From the NCBI GenBank assembly GCA_024701455.1, contig JABXYP010000001.1:1058001-1122000 (forward strand): a stretch of DNA of 64,000 nt, written 5' to 3'. Below, in pieces: positions 21,965 through 30,615 of this stretch. The DNA comes from Bacillus sp. A301a_S52. Its GTDB lineage: Bacteria > Bacillota > Bacilli > Bacillales > Salisediminibacteriaceae. A model generated the notes under the pieces. It was not told the origin of the DNA. It did not search any database and was given only the letters and a program-made list of their open reading frames with translations. The stretch's first letter is position 1. Each line of letters begins with the position of its first letter. The position numbers were made by a program, and so were the translations under genes.

Positions 21965-23092
21965 ATGAATCCAACGACTATCATACCTGCTTTACCGACA
22001 TATTTACAAGAGGCTTGGACAAAATCAGGCTTCAAAGAATTAACACCTATTCAGCAAAAGATGATTCCTGTGGCTTTAAAAGGTACTAATATTGTGGCTG
22101 AGGCTCCGACAGGATCAGGAAAAACATTGGCATACCTTCTTCCCTCTTTGGAAAAAATCGACACGTCTATTTTGCAGGCACAAGTGGTCATTGTGGCGTC
22201 TTCACGTGAATTAGTGATGCAAATATTAGATAATGTTACCAATTGGGCAACGGGAAGTGGTATTACTGGAGTCGCGCTTATAGGTGGCGCTAATGTGAAA
22301 CGACAGCAAGAAAAACTAAAGAAGAAGCCGCAAGTTATTGTAGGGACGCCGGGACGACTCGTAGAATTAGTCAAGTCAAAAAAATTAAAATTGCATGAAG
22401 TGAAAACACTTGTTTTAGATGAAGCGGATCAGTTGTTTGCGAAAGAGCATATTGATGAAGTGGACACGTTGATGAAAGGTGTCATGAAAGACTGTCAGCG
22501 TATTGTATGTTCAGCTACCATCCCGAAGTATGTTGAAAAGCAAGCGGTAGAACGCATGGCGGCTGCTCCAGAGATAATCCGTATAGCACTTGATAAAGAC
22601 ATGCTTCAGCGAGTAGCGCACGTGTATCTCGTTGCCGAGAGACGTGAGAAGCCAAAACTGTTAAGAAAACTTGTTAATATGGAAGGCATGTATGGCTTAG
22701 CCTTTTCCAATGATATTCATGAATTAGAGACATTTGCTGAACGACTTGCTTTTAGGGGAAAAACGGTCGGTGTTCTTCATGGCACCACTGGGAAGCAAGA
22801 GCGGGAACAAGCGATTAAACAATTTAGACAGGGCGAAGTCCCAATTTTAATGGCGACAGATGTGGCTTCACGTGGTCTTGATATTGATGACCTCACTCAC
22901 GTTATTCAACTTGACTTAGCTAATGATATTCAACAATACGTTCATCGCTCTGGAAGAACAGGCAGAGCGGGGAAGACAGGGACGGTCGTGTCACTCGTGA
23001 CAGAAGGGGAGAAAGAGCGGTTACTACAAATAGGCGCTAAACTTGGTATTACATTAGAGGAAAAATCGTTGTCTAGTGGCCAACTCGTATAA
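21965..23092 (+). CDS. yfmL: DEAD-box RNA helicase YfmL
   Basis: A 375-residue RNA helicase, the same length as B. subtilis YfmL (376). Motif I APTGSGKT (residues 47-54), motif II DEAD in LVLDEADQLF, motif III SAT, and HRSGRTGR (VI) with a short C-terminal tail. Known YfmL roles are in ribosome biogenesis and cold growth. The upstream AAGGAG lies before the ATG. Its neighbour yfmM (ABC-F) faces away, so the two may share a regulatory interval. Confidence 0.94.
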   Translation: MNPTTIIPALPTYLQEAWTKSGFKELTPIQQKMIPVALKGTNIVAEAPTGSGKTLAYLLPSLEKIDTSILQAQVVIVASSRELVMQILDNVTNWATGSGITGVALIGGANVKRQQEKLKKKPQVIVGTPGRLVELVKSKKLKLHEVKTLVLDEADQLFAKEHIDEVDTLMKGVMKDCQRIVCSATIPKYVEKQAVERMAAAPEIIRIALDKDMLQRVAHVYLVAERREKPKLLRKLVNMEGMYGLAFSNDIHELETFAERLAFRGKTVGVLHGTTGKQEREQAIKQFRQGEVPILMATDVASRGLDIDDLTHVIQLDLANDIQQYVHRSGRTGRAGKTGTVVSLVTEGEKERLLQIGAKLGITLEEKSLSSGQLV

Positions 23093-23124
23093 AAATGAAA
23101 GAGGCTTTGGAAGGGGATACTGAA

Positions 23125-23532
23125 ATGCCGAGAATTAAGAAAGCAGCACATGGGGACACCCCTTTTCAACAGTTATTAGGACACAATGTACAAATTATGA
23201 CGTCTTGGAACACTCTAGGTGAGACACTTGAACGAGCCGGGCGTTTAACCAGTTCTTTAAAAGAGCAAGTGAGACGGACGTTGGCACAGAAGAACGGCTG
23301 TGCTTATTGTAAAGCAAAAGGGAAGCCAGATACGGCAATTTCAGATGAAAAAACGCTCGTGGCAACAGGATTTGCAGATGTTTTCCTCACACAAAAAGGA
23401 GACATCCCAGACAGTGTGTTTCATGTGCTGAAGGACACCTTTTCAGATGAAGAAATTAGTGAACTCGTCGCTTTTATCACGTTTACGACCGCCCAGCAAT
23501 ATTTTGGTGCGATCATGCAACTGGAAGGATAA
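23125..23532 (+). CDS. Carboxymuconolactone decarboxylase / AhpD-like protein
   Basis: A 135-residue CMD/AhpD-like protein. The redox motif CAYC in NGCAYCKAKGKPD and the long helices with AhpD spacing support an alkylhydroperoxidase-like role. The start at 23125 has GGAAGGGG eight bases upstream; ten upstream codons have no better site. It lies 32 bases after yfmL and may be read with it. Confidence 0.8.
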   Translation: MPRIKKAAHGDTPFQQLLGHNVQIMTSWNTLGETLERAGRLTSSLKEQVRRTLAQKNGCAYCKAKGKPDTAISDEKTLVATGFADVFLTQKGDIPDSVFHVLKDTFSDEEISELVAFITFTTAQQYFGAIMQLEG

Positions 23533-23663
23533 CGCTGTGTTTAGGAGTTGACCAACGAATGTGTTACTCATTTTTTAATCCATAAAAACGCTTATGGTCA
23601 ATCAGAGGACCTCCGTGTTACTCATGCTGCTAAGAGGGTGAATAACGAAGGAGGATGTTTTTC

Positions 23664-24422
23664 ATGAGAGATGAGCAATTTTATAAAGCACTTGAAATGG
23701 GAGAAACGCTTTTTACCGGGTGGGATTTTTCCTATATCGAAGGAAGCGGCCGATGCGCTAGTAGCTTACTGCCATGGTCTTACGGAAGCAAAGCCATAAC
23801 CCTTATGAGACAGTGTCGTTCCCTACTTGATATGGGGACAGGAGGTGGTGAGTTTTTATCTTTACTTCAGCCATTTCCCTCAAAGGTTTACGCTACGGAA
23901 GGTTATGCTCCGAATGTCGCCATAGCAAAGGCCAAGCTTGAACCTTTAGGGGTCAACGTTGAACAGATTTCCGATGATCATCAACTACCATTTCATGACG
24001 AGCAATTTGATTTAGTGCTAAATCGTCACGAATCATATGCGCCTCAAGAGGTGAAGCGCATTTTAAAAACGGGTGGTATCTTTTTTACTCAACAAGTAGG
24101 TTGTCTAGATGCACAGGACTTAAATAAGGCTCTTCACAAACCGGTGAATGATGAGTATATCGATTGGGATTTGAAGTTTGCTGTGAAAGAGCTGACCGAT
24201 GAAGGGATTCAAGTAGTCAAAGCTGAAGAAGCTTTCCCAACGTTAAGATTTTATGATATCGGCGCGGTAGTGTATTATTTAAAAGCAATTCCATGGCAGA
24301 TCCCTCATTTTTCAGTTGACGATTGTGAGGAAGAACTTTACGTGATTTATGAACAGATTAAACAATCTGGATGTTTTGATGTGACACAGCATCGCTTTTT
24401 AATAGAAGCGAAGGCTAAATAA
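23664..24422 (+). CDS. Class I SAM-dependent methyltransferase
   Basis: A 252-residue methyltransferase. SAM motif I is LLDMGTGGGEFLSLL, with ATEGYAPNV after strand 2 and a HDEQFDLVLNRHE segment as motif II/III. FTQQVGC is the post-motif strand. The substrate is unknown. The ATG at 23664 has AAGGAGG nine bases upstream; the ATG at 23655 overlaps that site and is rejected. Confidence 0.82.
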   Translation: MRDEQFYKALEMGETLFTGWDFSYIEGSGRCASSLLPWSYGSKAITLMRQCRSLLDMGTGGGEFLSLLQPFPSKVYATEGYAPNVAIAKAKLEPLGVNVEQISDDHQLPFHDEQFDLVLNRHESYAPQEVKRILKTGGIFFTQQVGCLDAQDLNKALHKPVNDEYIDWDLKFAVKELTDEGIQVVKAEEAFPTLRFYDIGAVVYYLKAIPWQIPHFSVDDCEEELYVIYEQIKQSGCFDVTQHRFLIEAKAK

Positions 24423-24423
24423 C

Positions 24424-24460
24424 GAGAAATGGGGCCATTTAATGGCCCCATCTCATTTTA
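24424..24460 (+). terminator. Terminator after methyltransferase
   Basis: ATGGGGCCAT and ATGGCCCCAT pair around a short loop, extended by GAG/CTC; ATTTT follows. Only two bases after the stop, so it is probably the real end of the unit. Confidence 0.7.
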
Positions 24461-24472
24461 GGGGGAAAAGGC

Positions 24473-25033
24473 TTGTTTAGCACAGACAGAATTCGTTTAA
24501 GGAAAATGATGAAAGAAGATAGTGAGGTGTATCATACATGGCGAAACAATGAGCAGGTGATGATGTCTACTAGTCTTGTTATGGATCACTATTCTTTAGA
24601 AGAAACGAGAGACTTCGTAACTGAGGTTATCTTGAACAGTTCCTCTTCAAAAAGTTATATTATCGAGGAAAAAGCCGGAGGAAAGCCGATCGGAGTTACA
24701 TCTTTAATACATATGGATTATAAAAACAGACATGCAGAATGTGTTATTGACATTGGTGACACGTCATATTGGGGACAAGGCTATGCGTCTGAAGCGTTAA
24801 AGCTCTTATTGTCATACGCCTTTTCTGAACTAAACATGCATCGTATTTCTTTGCGTGTCTTCTCATTTAATGACAAGGCAATTAAACTCTATAATAAACT
24901 AGGGTTTCGCCACGAGGGTACCAGTAGAGAAAGTCTATTTAGACAAAGTCGCTGGTTCGATATTATTCACATGGGAATGCTACAAGAAGAATATAAAGCA
25001 ACTGATTGGGGTTCTAAAAACTTAGTTTTTTAA
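24473..25033 (+). CDS. GNAT-family N-acetyltransferase (RimJ/RimL type)
   Basis: A 186-residue acetyltransferase with the acetyl-CoA loop YWGQGYASEALKLLLSYAFSEL and the C-terminal FNDKAIKLYNKLGFRHEGTSRE block, typical of RimJ/RimL-type enzymes. Substrate unknown. The start is TTG at 24473 after GGGGGAAAAGG. Alone and short of a terminator before the convergent AraC gene. Confidence 0.85.
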   Translation: MFSTDRIRLRKMMKEDSEVYHTWRNNEQVMMSTSLVMDHYSLEETRDFVTEVILNSSSSKSYIIEEKAGGKPIGVTSLIHMDYKNRHAECVIDIGDTSYWGQGYASEALKLLLSYAFSELNMHRISLRVFSFNDKAIKLYNKLGFRHEGTSRESLFRQSRWFDIIHMGMLQEEYKATDWGSKNLVF

Positions 25034-25135
25034 AGGTAAGCTTCAGCTCTGAAAAGTTTGTTAAGTTGGGATGAGTCTCGTTTTCACCTCTGTTCGACTT
25101 TAATATTCGTTCAGAAGCGTAAGTTGAACGACGAC

Positions 25136-26038
25136 CTACTTGTTATTCATCGGTGTTCGATAGTAGGCTTCTCTATATTCCGACGGTGTCATTTTTTCAA
25201 ATTTTTTAAAAAAGCGCATAAAGTACTTCTCGTCTTTTAGACCGATCGTAAAAGCAATCATTTTAACGCTTTCGTTCGTTCTAGCGAGAAGTTCTTTTGC
25301 TTTAGAGAGCCGCAACATCGTAATGTACTCTTGAATGGTCATGCCAGTTTCCTTTTTAAACAGGCGGGTTAAATAATCTTTATTGTAGTTAAATTCTTGT
25401 GCGATCATAGTGACTGAAATATGGTTTAATGCTTGAATCCGTATCCATTCAAGAATGGTATCGAGCTTTTTCTCAGGAGACGATTTTTCAAGTGATGTAT
25501 TAACATGCGTAATCGTTTGTTCTGATAACTCAATAAGTAAGGAGGTGGCTAAATAATCAACGGCGTAGTGATTATAGTAGTTGGCCTTTGATACATCGAG
25601 TAGTTGTTTACTTAAGATGCGAATTCTTTCAATATATTTTGGTCGTGAGTGTACAGGTAACATAATCGTGCCATTATTTTTCAAAGGGGACGTATGAGGA
25701 TTGGAGCGAATGCTTGTAATCTCTTGTTGGATGTCTTGATCAGATAAAATGGATACAGCTGATGAAAAATTAAAATGGAACCAATAATAGCTCGTGCCAG
25801 GGTCTGACACTTTGTAACCGACATGTAGCCTGTGAGGTAGTAAAAACAACACATCACCCGGCTTCACATGATAGTGTGTATCGTTTTGCTGAATGTACAA
25901 GTCATGATGAATAGCGATAATCATCACACAAATATCAAGATGTCGTTTCATATGGCTCCAGCCTTCTCCAGCCACGAATTGCCCTCCATGTAGGAAGTCG
26001 ATGGGAGATAACACATCGGATTTTATAAATTCTTTCAT
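25136..26038 (-). CDS. AraC-family transcriptional regulator
   Basis: A 300-residue regulator: N-terminal cupin sensor (VKPGDVLFLLPHRLHVGY) and C-terminal double helix-turn-helix (ISVTMIAQEFNYNKDYLTRLFKKETGMTIQEYI, and ESVKMIAFTIGLKDEKYFMRFFKKFEKMTPSEYR). AAGGGG precedes the start at 26038. Divergent from the GH127 gene 310 bases away, it is the likely sugar-responsive activator of that gene. A dispersed repeat copy lies between them. Confidence 0.9.
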   Translation of the reverse strand: MKEFIKSDVLSPIDFLHGGQFVAGEGWSHMKRHLDICVMIIAIHHDLYIQQNDTHYHVKPGDVLFLLPHRLHVGYKVSDPGTSYYWFHFNFSSAVSILSDQDIQQEITSIRSNPHTSPLKNNGTIMLPVHSRPKYIERIRILSKQLLDVSKANYYNHYAVDYLATSLLIELSEQTITHVNTSLEKSSPEKKLDTILEWIRIQALNHISVTMIAQEFNYNKDYLTRLFKKETGMTIQEYITMLRLSKAKELLARTNESVKMIAFTIGLKDEKYFMRFFKKFEKMTPSEYREAYYRTPMNNK

Positions 26039-26115
26039 ATGCACACCCCTTCCATGAGAAGTCTCACCACAGCTAAACTTATAAACCTCTTAACGTCTTG
26101 TCATATAATTTAAAT

Positions 26116-26203
26116 TTTATCACAGATAAGCGTCCGTAAAACTCTCGGCTCAAAATAGAGATTAGAGCTAACGGACACTGTCCTAATTGAAAGTTCGTTC
26201 TAT
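26116..26203 (+). repeat. Dispersed structured repeat, copy 2 (short form)
   Basis: 88 bp: starts TTTATCACAGATAAGCGTCCG and ends AAAGTTCGTTCTAT. The middle and right-hand part are deleted. It lies in the AraC/GH127 intergenic region, so it may move or carry promoter elements there. Confidence 0.75.
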
Positions 26204-26348
26204 CAAAAAAATGATGGTGAGAAATAACAAGTTTATTATATAAAAGTCGTAAAAGTCCACCTATTATTCTAGTTTCACTACCGTTAAAACGAGTTAGAAA
26301 TGCTAACATTTAGTTAAGTTGAAACTATTTAGATAGGGAGTGCGGCTA

Positions 26349-28607
26349 GTGTTACATGAATTTAATTTACATGATGTGACGATTACTGGAGGACCGATCA
26401 AAAAGGCGATGTCTCTCAATGAAGCTTATTTACTTGAATTGGAGCCTGACCGTCTACTGGCACGGTATCGGGAATATGCTGGTCTAAAACCGAAAGCCCC
26501 TAATTATAAAGGTTGGGAGGATATGGAGATTTCAGGACATACACTTGGCCACTATTTATCTGCTTGTGCCATGATGTGGGCGGCCACAGGGAATAAAGAC
26601 ATTAAGGAACGTGTGACGTATATAGTAGAGGAGTTAGCATTGTGCCAGAAAAGTGATGGAGACGGTTTTATATCTGGTATTCCACGGGGGAAAGAGATTT
26701 TTGAAGAAGTGAGAGCGGGAAAAATTACGTCTCAGGGCTTTGATCTTAATGGTGGTTGGGTCCCACTGTATTCACTGCATAAAGTATTTGCAGGGCTTCG
26801 AGACGCCTATTACTACGCAGACAATAAAAAAGCATTGGACGTCGAGAAAAAGCTAGGTGAGTGGCTCGCAGGAATCGTTAACCCACTAAACGAAGCACAA
26901 TTGACGGCGTTATTGAGATGTGAATACGGAGGTATGAACGAAGTTCTCGTTGACTTAGCAGTAGATACAAAGGATGACACGTTTTTAGCGTTAGCTAATA
27001 AATTTTATCACAAACAAATTCTTGATTCCTTAAAAGAGAAGAGAGATACATTAGCCGGGAACCATGCGAACACACAAATACCGAAAGTGATTGGTTTGGC
27101 TAAAAAATATGAAGCCACAGGTGAAGAAGATTCACGGGCTATTGCAGAGTTTTTTTGGGAACGAGTCGTGAACCACCATTCATATGTTATCGGTGGTCAT
27201 AGCTATGCAGAGCATTTCGGAGAGCCAGGTAGGTTGAATTCAAGGTTGGGAGCGACCACATGCGAAACGTGTAATACGTACAATATGCTAAAACTCACAC
27301 GGCATACGTTTAAATGGAACCAGTTGGCTGAACAGGGTGATTATTATGAACGGGCATTATTTAATCATATTTTAGCTTCTCAGCACCCGGAAGACGGTCG
27401 TGTTAATTATTTTCTTTCGTTAGATATGGGTGGACAGAAAGATTATCGGTCAAAGTTTGAAGAATTCTCATGCTGTGTAGGGACAGGGATGGAGAATCAT
27501 GCAAGCTATGGAAAAGGTATTTATTATTATAGTGAAAAGTCTCTTTTTATTACACAATATCTTCCTTCCAAGTTAAAGTGGCAAGAACATGGGGTGGAAG
27601 TAATTCAAAAGACAACTTATCCTGACGACGAACACATAAACGTAGAATTTCACACTGATCAACCAATTAAACTAGCTATCAATCTACGAGTCCCCTACTG
27701 GGCTGAAAAAGGTGTTGAAGTAACGATAAATGGGGCCCCCATGAAAGTAAATGAAACACCATCTCATTTCATTACGATTGAGCGCATTTGGTCTCAAGGT
27801 GACACAATCGATTTGACGTTGCCTATGTCTCTTAGAATTGAACCTATGCCGGATAACGCCAATCGCGTCGCCTTCATGTATGGTCCGCTCGTTTTAGCGG
27901 GAGAGGTTAATCGTAACGAAACAACAGAATCAGATGACAGGCTCAGTGAGGTGTTTCCTGTCCCTGTCTTAATAAGTGAGAAAGATCATTTATTAGACCA
28001 TTTTCATAAAGATAAACAATCGTTTATGTGGAAAACGGAGGGGCTTGGGTATCCTTATGATGTTCACCTCATACCGTTTTACCAAATGCACGACCACCAT
28101 TATACCGTATATTGGGATGTCTTTTCGAAAGAAGAATGGCAAAAAGCTGAGAGTGGATACAAATTGGCTTTGGAACAGCATCGGTTAGAACAAGAGAGAA
28201 CAGTGGATGTCGTCCAGCCGGGGGAGATGCAGCCGGAAAGAGACCATCATTTTAAAGGTGAACATGTCTCTCATAGTTCTGTATTTAACCGTGCTTATCG
28301 TAGTACATGGAAAAATGGGTGGTTTTCGTTCGAATTGGCCGTGTTACCGGCCATGGTGATGCAGCTTGTCGTCACCTATCCGCTTGAAGAAGACGACACG
28401 ATTGGATTTGATATTTTTGTTGATGAACAGTGTATCACAAATGACCTCATAAGATCAGATGACTTAAATCAGTTCACATATTCCACATACCTCCTTCCGT
28501 ATGAACTGACAAAAGGAAAAGAGCACGTCACTATTACGTTCAAGTCGCATGACGAACATCGTGTGGCAAAAGTGGCCGAGATAAGCACGGTCAAACGCCA
28601 TTATTAA
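26349..28607 (+). CDS. GH127 beta-L-arabinofuranosidase
   Basis: A 752-residue retaining glycosidase (GH127, formerly DUF1680) that releases beta-L-arabinofuranose from plant glycans. Counted from the GTG at 26340, the cysteine nucleophile is in CCVGTGMENHA (C378, C379) and the zinc ligands are in CETCNTYNMLKL (E309, C311), matching the known E-C-C-C set. No signal peptide is visible, so it is probably cytoplasmic. GTG at 26349 is preferred, with AGGGAG eight bases upstream; GTG 26340 overlaps the site. The C-terminal part (about 620-750) is beta-sandwich. Regulated probably by the adjacent AraC protein. Confidence 0.93.
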   Translation: MLHEFNLHDVTITGGPIKKAMSLNEAYLLELEPDRLLARYREYAGLKPKAPNYKGWEDMEISGHTLGHYLSACAMMWAATGNKDIKERVTYIVEELALCQKSDGDGFISGIPRGKEIFEEVRAGKITSQGFDLNGGWVPLYSLHKVFAGLRDAYYYADNKKALDVEKKLGEWLAGIVNPLNEAQLTALLRCEYGGMNEVLVDLAVDTKDDTFLALANKFYHKQILDSLKEKRDTLAGNHANTQIPKVIGLAKKYEATGEEDSRAIAEFFWERVVNHHSYVIGGHSYAEHFGEPGRLNSRLGATTCETCNTYNMLKLTRHTFKWNQLAEQGDYYERALFNHILASQHPEDGRVNYFLSLDMGGQKDYRSKFEEFSCCVGTGMENHASYGKGIYYYSEKSLFITQYLPSKLKWQEHGVEVIQKTTYPDDEHINVEFHTDQPIKLAINLRVPYWAEKGVEVTINGAPMKVNETPSHFITIERIWSQGDTIDLTLPMSLRIEPMPDNANRVAFMYGPLVLAGEVNRNETTESDDRLSEVFPVPVLISEKDHLLDHFHKDKQSFMWKTEGLGYPYDVHLIPFYQMHDHHYTVYWDVFSKEEWQKAESGYKLALEQHRLEQERTVDVVQPGEMQPERDHHFKGEHVSHSSVFNRAYRSTWKNGWFSFELAVLPAMVMQLVVTYPLEEDDTIGFDIFVDEQCITNDLIRSDDLNQFTYSTYLLPYELTKGKEHVTITFKSHDEHRVAKVAEISTVKRHY

Positions 28608-28650
28608 AATATCGCCTGTCTACCACCTTTGTGATTAGACAGGCGATATT
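28608..28650 (+). terminator. Terminator of GH127 gene
   Basis: Perfect 15-bp stem AATATCGCCTGTCTA/TAGACAGGCGATATT with a 13-base loop, starting right after the stop codon. Confidence 0.88.
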
Positions 28651-28973
28651 CGTATGCGAATAAATTGGTTTTTGTGAAAGTCGTATTAATCCACTAATTG
28701 TTGTGAACAGTCTACTTAATATTGGTTAGGGATAGAATAAACGAATTAGATGGAGAAGCTATTTAAAAAGAAAGGCTTGTTATGAATTTATGACATGTAC
28801 CCATTTCATCATATAAAAGACATTCTGTAAAAAGAGATAATTCATTGACCTTTCGCTCCAGACGAGTGTTTCTTTGAGGGGCCTGTTCAGCTAATTGATG
28901 CGATAAATCCTTTTTCAGCATGGGTCTTACTCGAACTAAGATGTATTGACGGAAAATCTTGGACAAGAAAAGA
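28651..28973. other. Gene-free region
   Basis: About 320 bases between two terminators. No gene is supported; a 67-codon minus-strand reading frame at 28763-28966 has no ribosome site. Confidence 0.55.
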
Positions 28974-28998
28974 ACTGCCTCAGTGTAATGGAGGCAGT
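28974..28998 (-). terminator. Terminator of pirin gene
   Basis: ACTGCCTC/GAGGCAGT stem with a nine-base loop; on the minus strand it is followed by TCTTTTCTT. Confidence 0.8.
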
Positions 28999-29004
28999 CT
29001 TGTG

Positions 29005-29865
29005 TTAAATAGCCGGTGGGCCAAATTTTCCATTGTGGTAATCGCGATAAGCTTCTTTAATTTCATCCATCGTGTTCATGACGAAAGGTCCATATGGAAC
29101 AATATGTTCCTTAATAGGTAAACCGCTATAAAAAAGGAGCTTTGTTCGCCGCTCGTTAGCAATCAATCGACAGTCGCTCACTACGTGAGAATCTCCCGTT
29201 TCATCGTATTGAAACGTAGCAACACCGTGTTTTTTAAGCTGTATCTCTTCCTCTTCCCCTTTACCAATCGTCACGTCGCCCGATAGGACGTATAAGAAAG
29301 CATTGTGGTTAGCAGGAGTACGGTGGATGTATTCGGCTCCTGCCTCTAAATTAATTTCCGTTAATGTCATAGGGACGATTGTTTGTAAAGGCCCTGTTAT
29401 GCCTGCAATAGAGCCGGAGAACACTTTTAAGGTACCACCGGGAATTGCGACGACAGGCGCCTTTTCCGCATATACATTTTGATAAAAAGTATCAGTTTTT
29501 TTCTTTTCTTTCGGCAAGTTTACCCACAATTGCAAGGTGTGGGCAATATCATTTTCTACACCGTCTTCTGCGTGTCTTGCTGCCCAGCCAGCATTCATAT
29601 ATTGAACATCACCAGCTTGTAAAATGTCTCTGCCTCCTGCATTATCAATATGCTCCAGGCGACCGTCAATCACATACGTGACTGTTTGAAAGCCTCTATG
29701 AGGATGATCAGGAAATGTTCCTTTTTTGAACCAATCTTCCGCCATTAAAATAAAAGGGTCACAGTCAGCCCATTTGTCTACTGGCAATACCCATCCTTTT
29801 TGAATAGCAGGGAGTGTTTCTTCACTATATTGAACGTACCAATGGTCTTTTATGAGTCTATTCAA
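29005..29865 (-). CDS. Pirin-family bicupin protein
   Basis: A 286-residue pirin-like protein. The N-terminal cupin carries metal ligands H54 and H56 in HPHRGFQTVTYV, followed by LEHIDNAGG; the C-terminal cupin-like half has HNAFLYVLSGDVTIG. Related pirins show quercetin 2,3-dioxygenase activity or regulate redox; the actual role is open. The start is TTG, with GAAGGGA upstream. A perfect sigma-A promoter and hairpin lie 100-250 bases upstream on the same strand (see 29968-30081). Confidence 0.88.
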   Translation of the reverse strand: MNRLIKDHWYVQYSEETLPAIQKGWVLPVDKWADCDPFILMAEDWFKKGTFPDHPHRGFQTVTYVIDGRLEHIDNAGGRDILQAGDVQYMNAGWAARHAEDGVENDIAHTLQLWVNLPKEKKKTDTFYQNVYAEKAPVVAIPGGTLKVFSGSIAGITGPLQTIVPMTLTEINLEAGAEYIHRTPANHNAFLYVLSGDVTIGKGEEEEIQLKKHGVATFQYDETGDSHVVSDCRLIANERRTKLLFYSGLPIKEHIVPYGPFVMNTMDEIKEAYRDYHNGKFGPPAI

Positions 29866-29967
29866 TGTCTTTCCCTTCTTTCTTTTAGTAAGTAAGCTAT
29901 CACAACGAGCATATCAATAAAAGTCAGGAAATGAAAATATGTTGCTTACTCAGCTTTTTAGATAAAA

Positions 29968-30081
29968 GAATGACAAAAGCAAACCGCCTGTTTGGGAGCA
30001 ACAGGCGGTTTGCTTTAAGAGGAGTAGAAGGCATCTACACATACGCACGGAAATTTCCTTTGAGAAAGAAAGTTTCCTATG
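29968..30081 (-). ncRNA. Candidate small RNA or pirin leader
   Basis: Transcription from the consensus promoter at 30088-30116 would give a transcript of about 110 bases. From the 5' end it holds a GGAAA...UUUCC hairpin, then a GUAGA...UCUAC hairpin, the single-stranded CUCCUCUU (complementary to a Shine-Dalgarno), and the hairpin at 29976-30016. That last stem is 17 bp perfect (AAAGCAAACCGCCTGTT/AACAGGCGGTTTGCTTT) and is followed by TGTCATTCTTTT. No start codon with a site lies inside. It may be an independent regulatory RNA or a leader attenuator for the pirin gene. Confidence 0.55.
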
Positions 30082-30087
30082 GTAAAC

Positions 30088-30116
30088 ATTATAGTTTTAA
30101 ACCCAATTCATGTCAA
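30088..30116 (-). promoter_or_regulatory. Consensus sigma-A promoter
   Basis: TTGACA (30111-30116), exactly 17 bases, TATAAT (30088-30093), read on the minus strand. All 12 hexamer positions match the consensus. Expected start near 30081. Confidence 0.8.
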
Positions 30117-30350
30117 CTGTTAAGTGAAAAATAGGTAAAATCTCTTGTCCTCTTCTCTTTGATACCTTCATGTTTGTAACGATTAATGAAAGTGATAACA
30201 CAAAGCAAAAGTTTTATTTATACACCATATAAATGGGGAAAGGTGCTAAGATAGTCTATGTGACGCATCCAAAGATATAACAGAGAGACTTATATGATTA
30301 CAGGGGTGGGGAAAGTTTAACCGAGAAACTTTTAAAAAGAGCAAGCGCCT

Positions 30351-30507
30351 TTTATCGCAGATAAGCGGCCGTAAACGCCCCTGTTCGAAATAGAGAGAAA
30401 AGCTAACGCTATTTAGGTGAGAATGACGGACGGTAATATTCTGATTCACTCAACGATCAATCAGTGGAAGAAGAATGAAACGCCCACTGATTGAAGGTTC
30501 GCTTTAT
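30351..30507 (+). repeat. Dispersed structured repeat, copy 3 of 7
   Basis: 157 bp, starting TTTATCGCAGATAA and ending GGTTCGCTTTAT. The right hairpin is perfect (AATCAGTGG 30459-30467 with CCACTGATT 30484-30492). The left hairpin is degenerate. Confidence 0.8.
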
Positions 30508-30615
30508 TTACAAAGTCAAGAATAAGCCTGTGAATAAGAGTGAAAGAGGTATTAAAGCGAATGGGAACAATTGAGGAATTCCCGATAAAAGTAATGACTT
30601 TGGAGATGAGACCAC

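Noticed and set aside
28763..28966. 67-codon minus-strand frame between GH127 and pirin
   Set aside because: No ribosome site and no family resemblance.
29931..30134. 67-codon plus-strand frame over the candidate small RNA
   Set aside because: Reads through a perfect 17-bp hairpin; no ribosome site or family resemblance.
30246..30449. 67-codon minus-strand frame within repeat copy 3
   Set aside because: Translation of the structured repeat on the reverse strand; similar false frames occur in copies 2 and 6 (26079-26309, 61516-61740).
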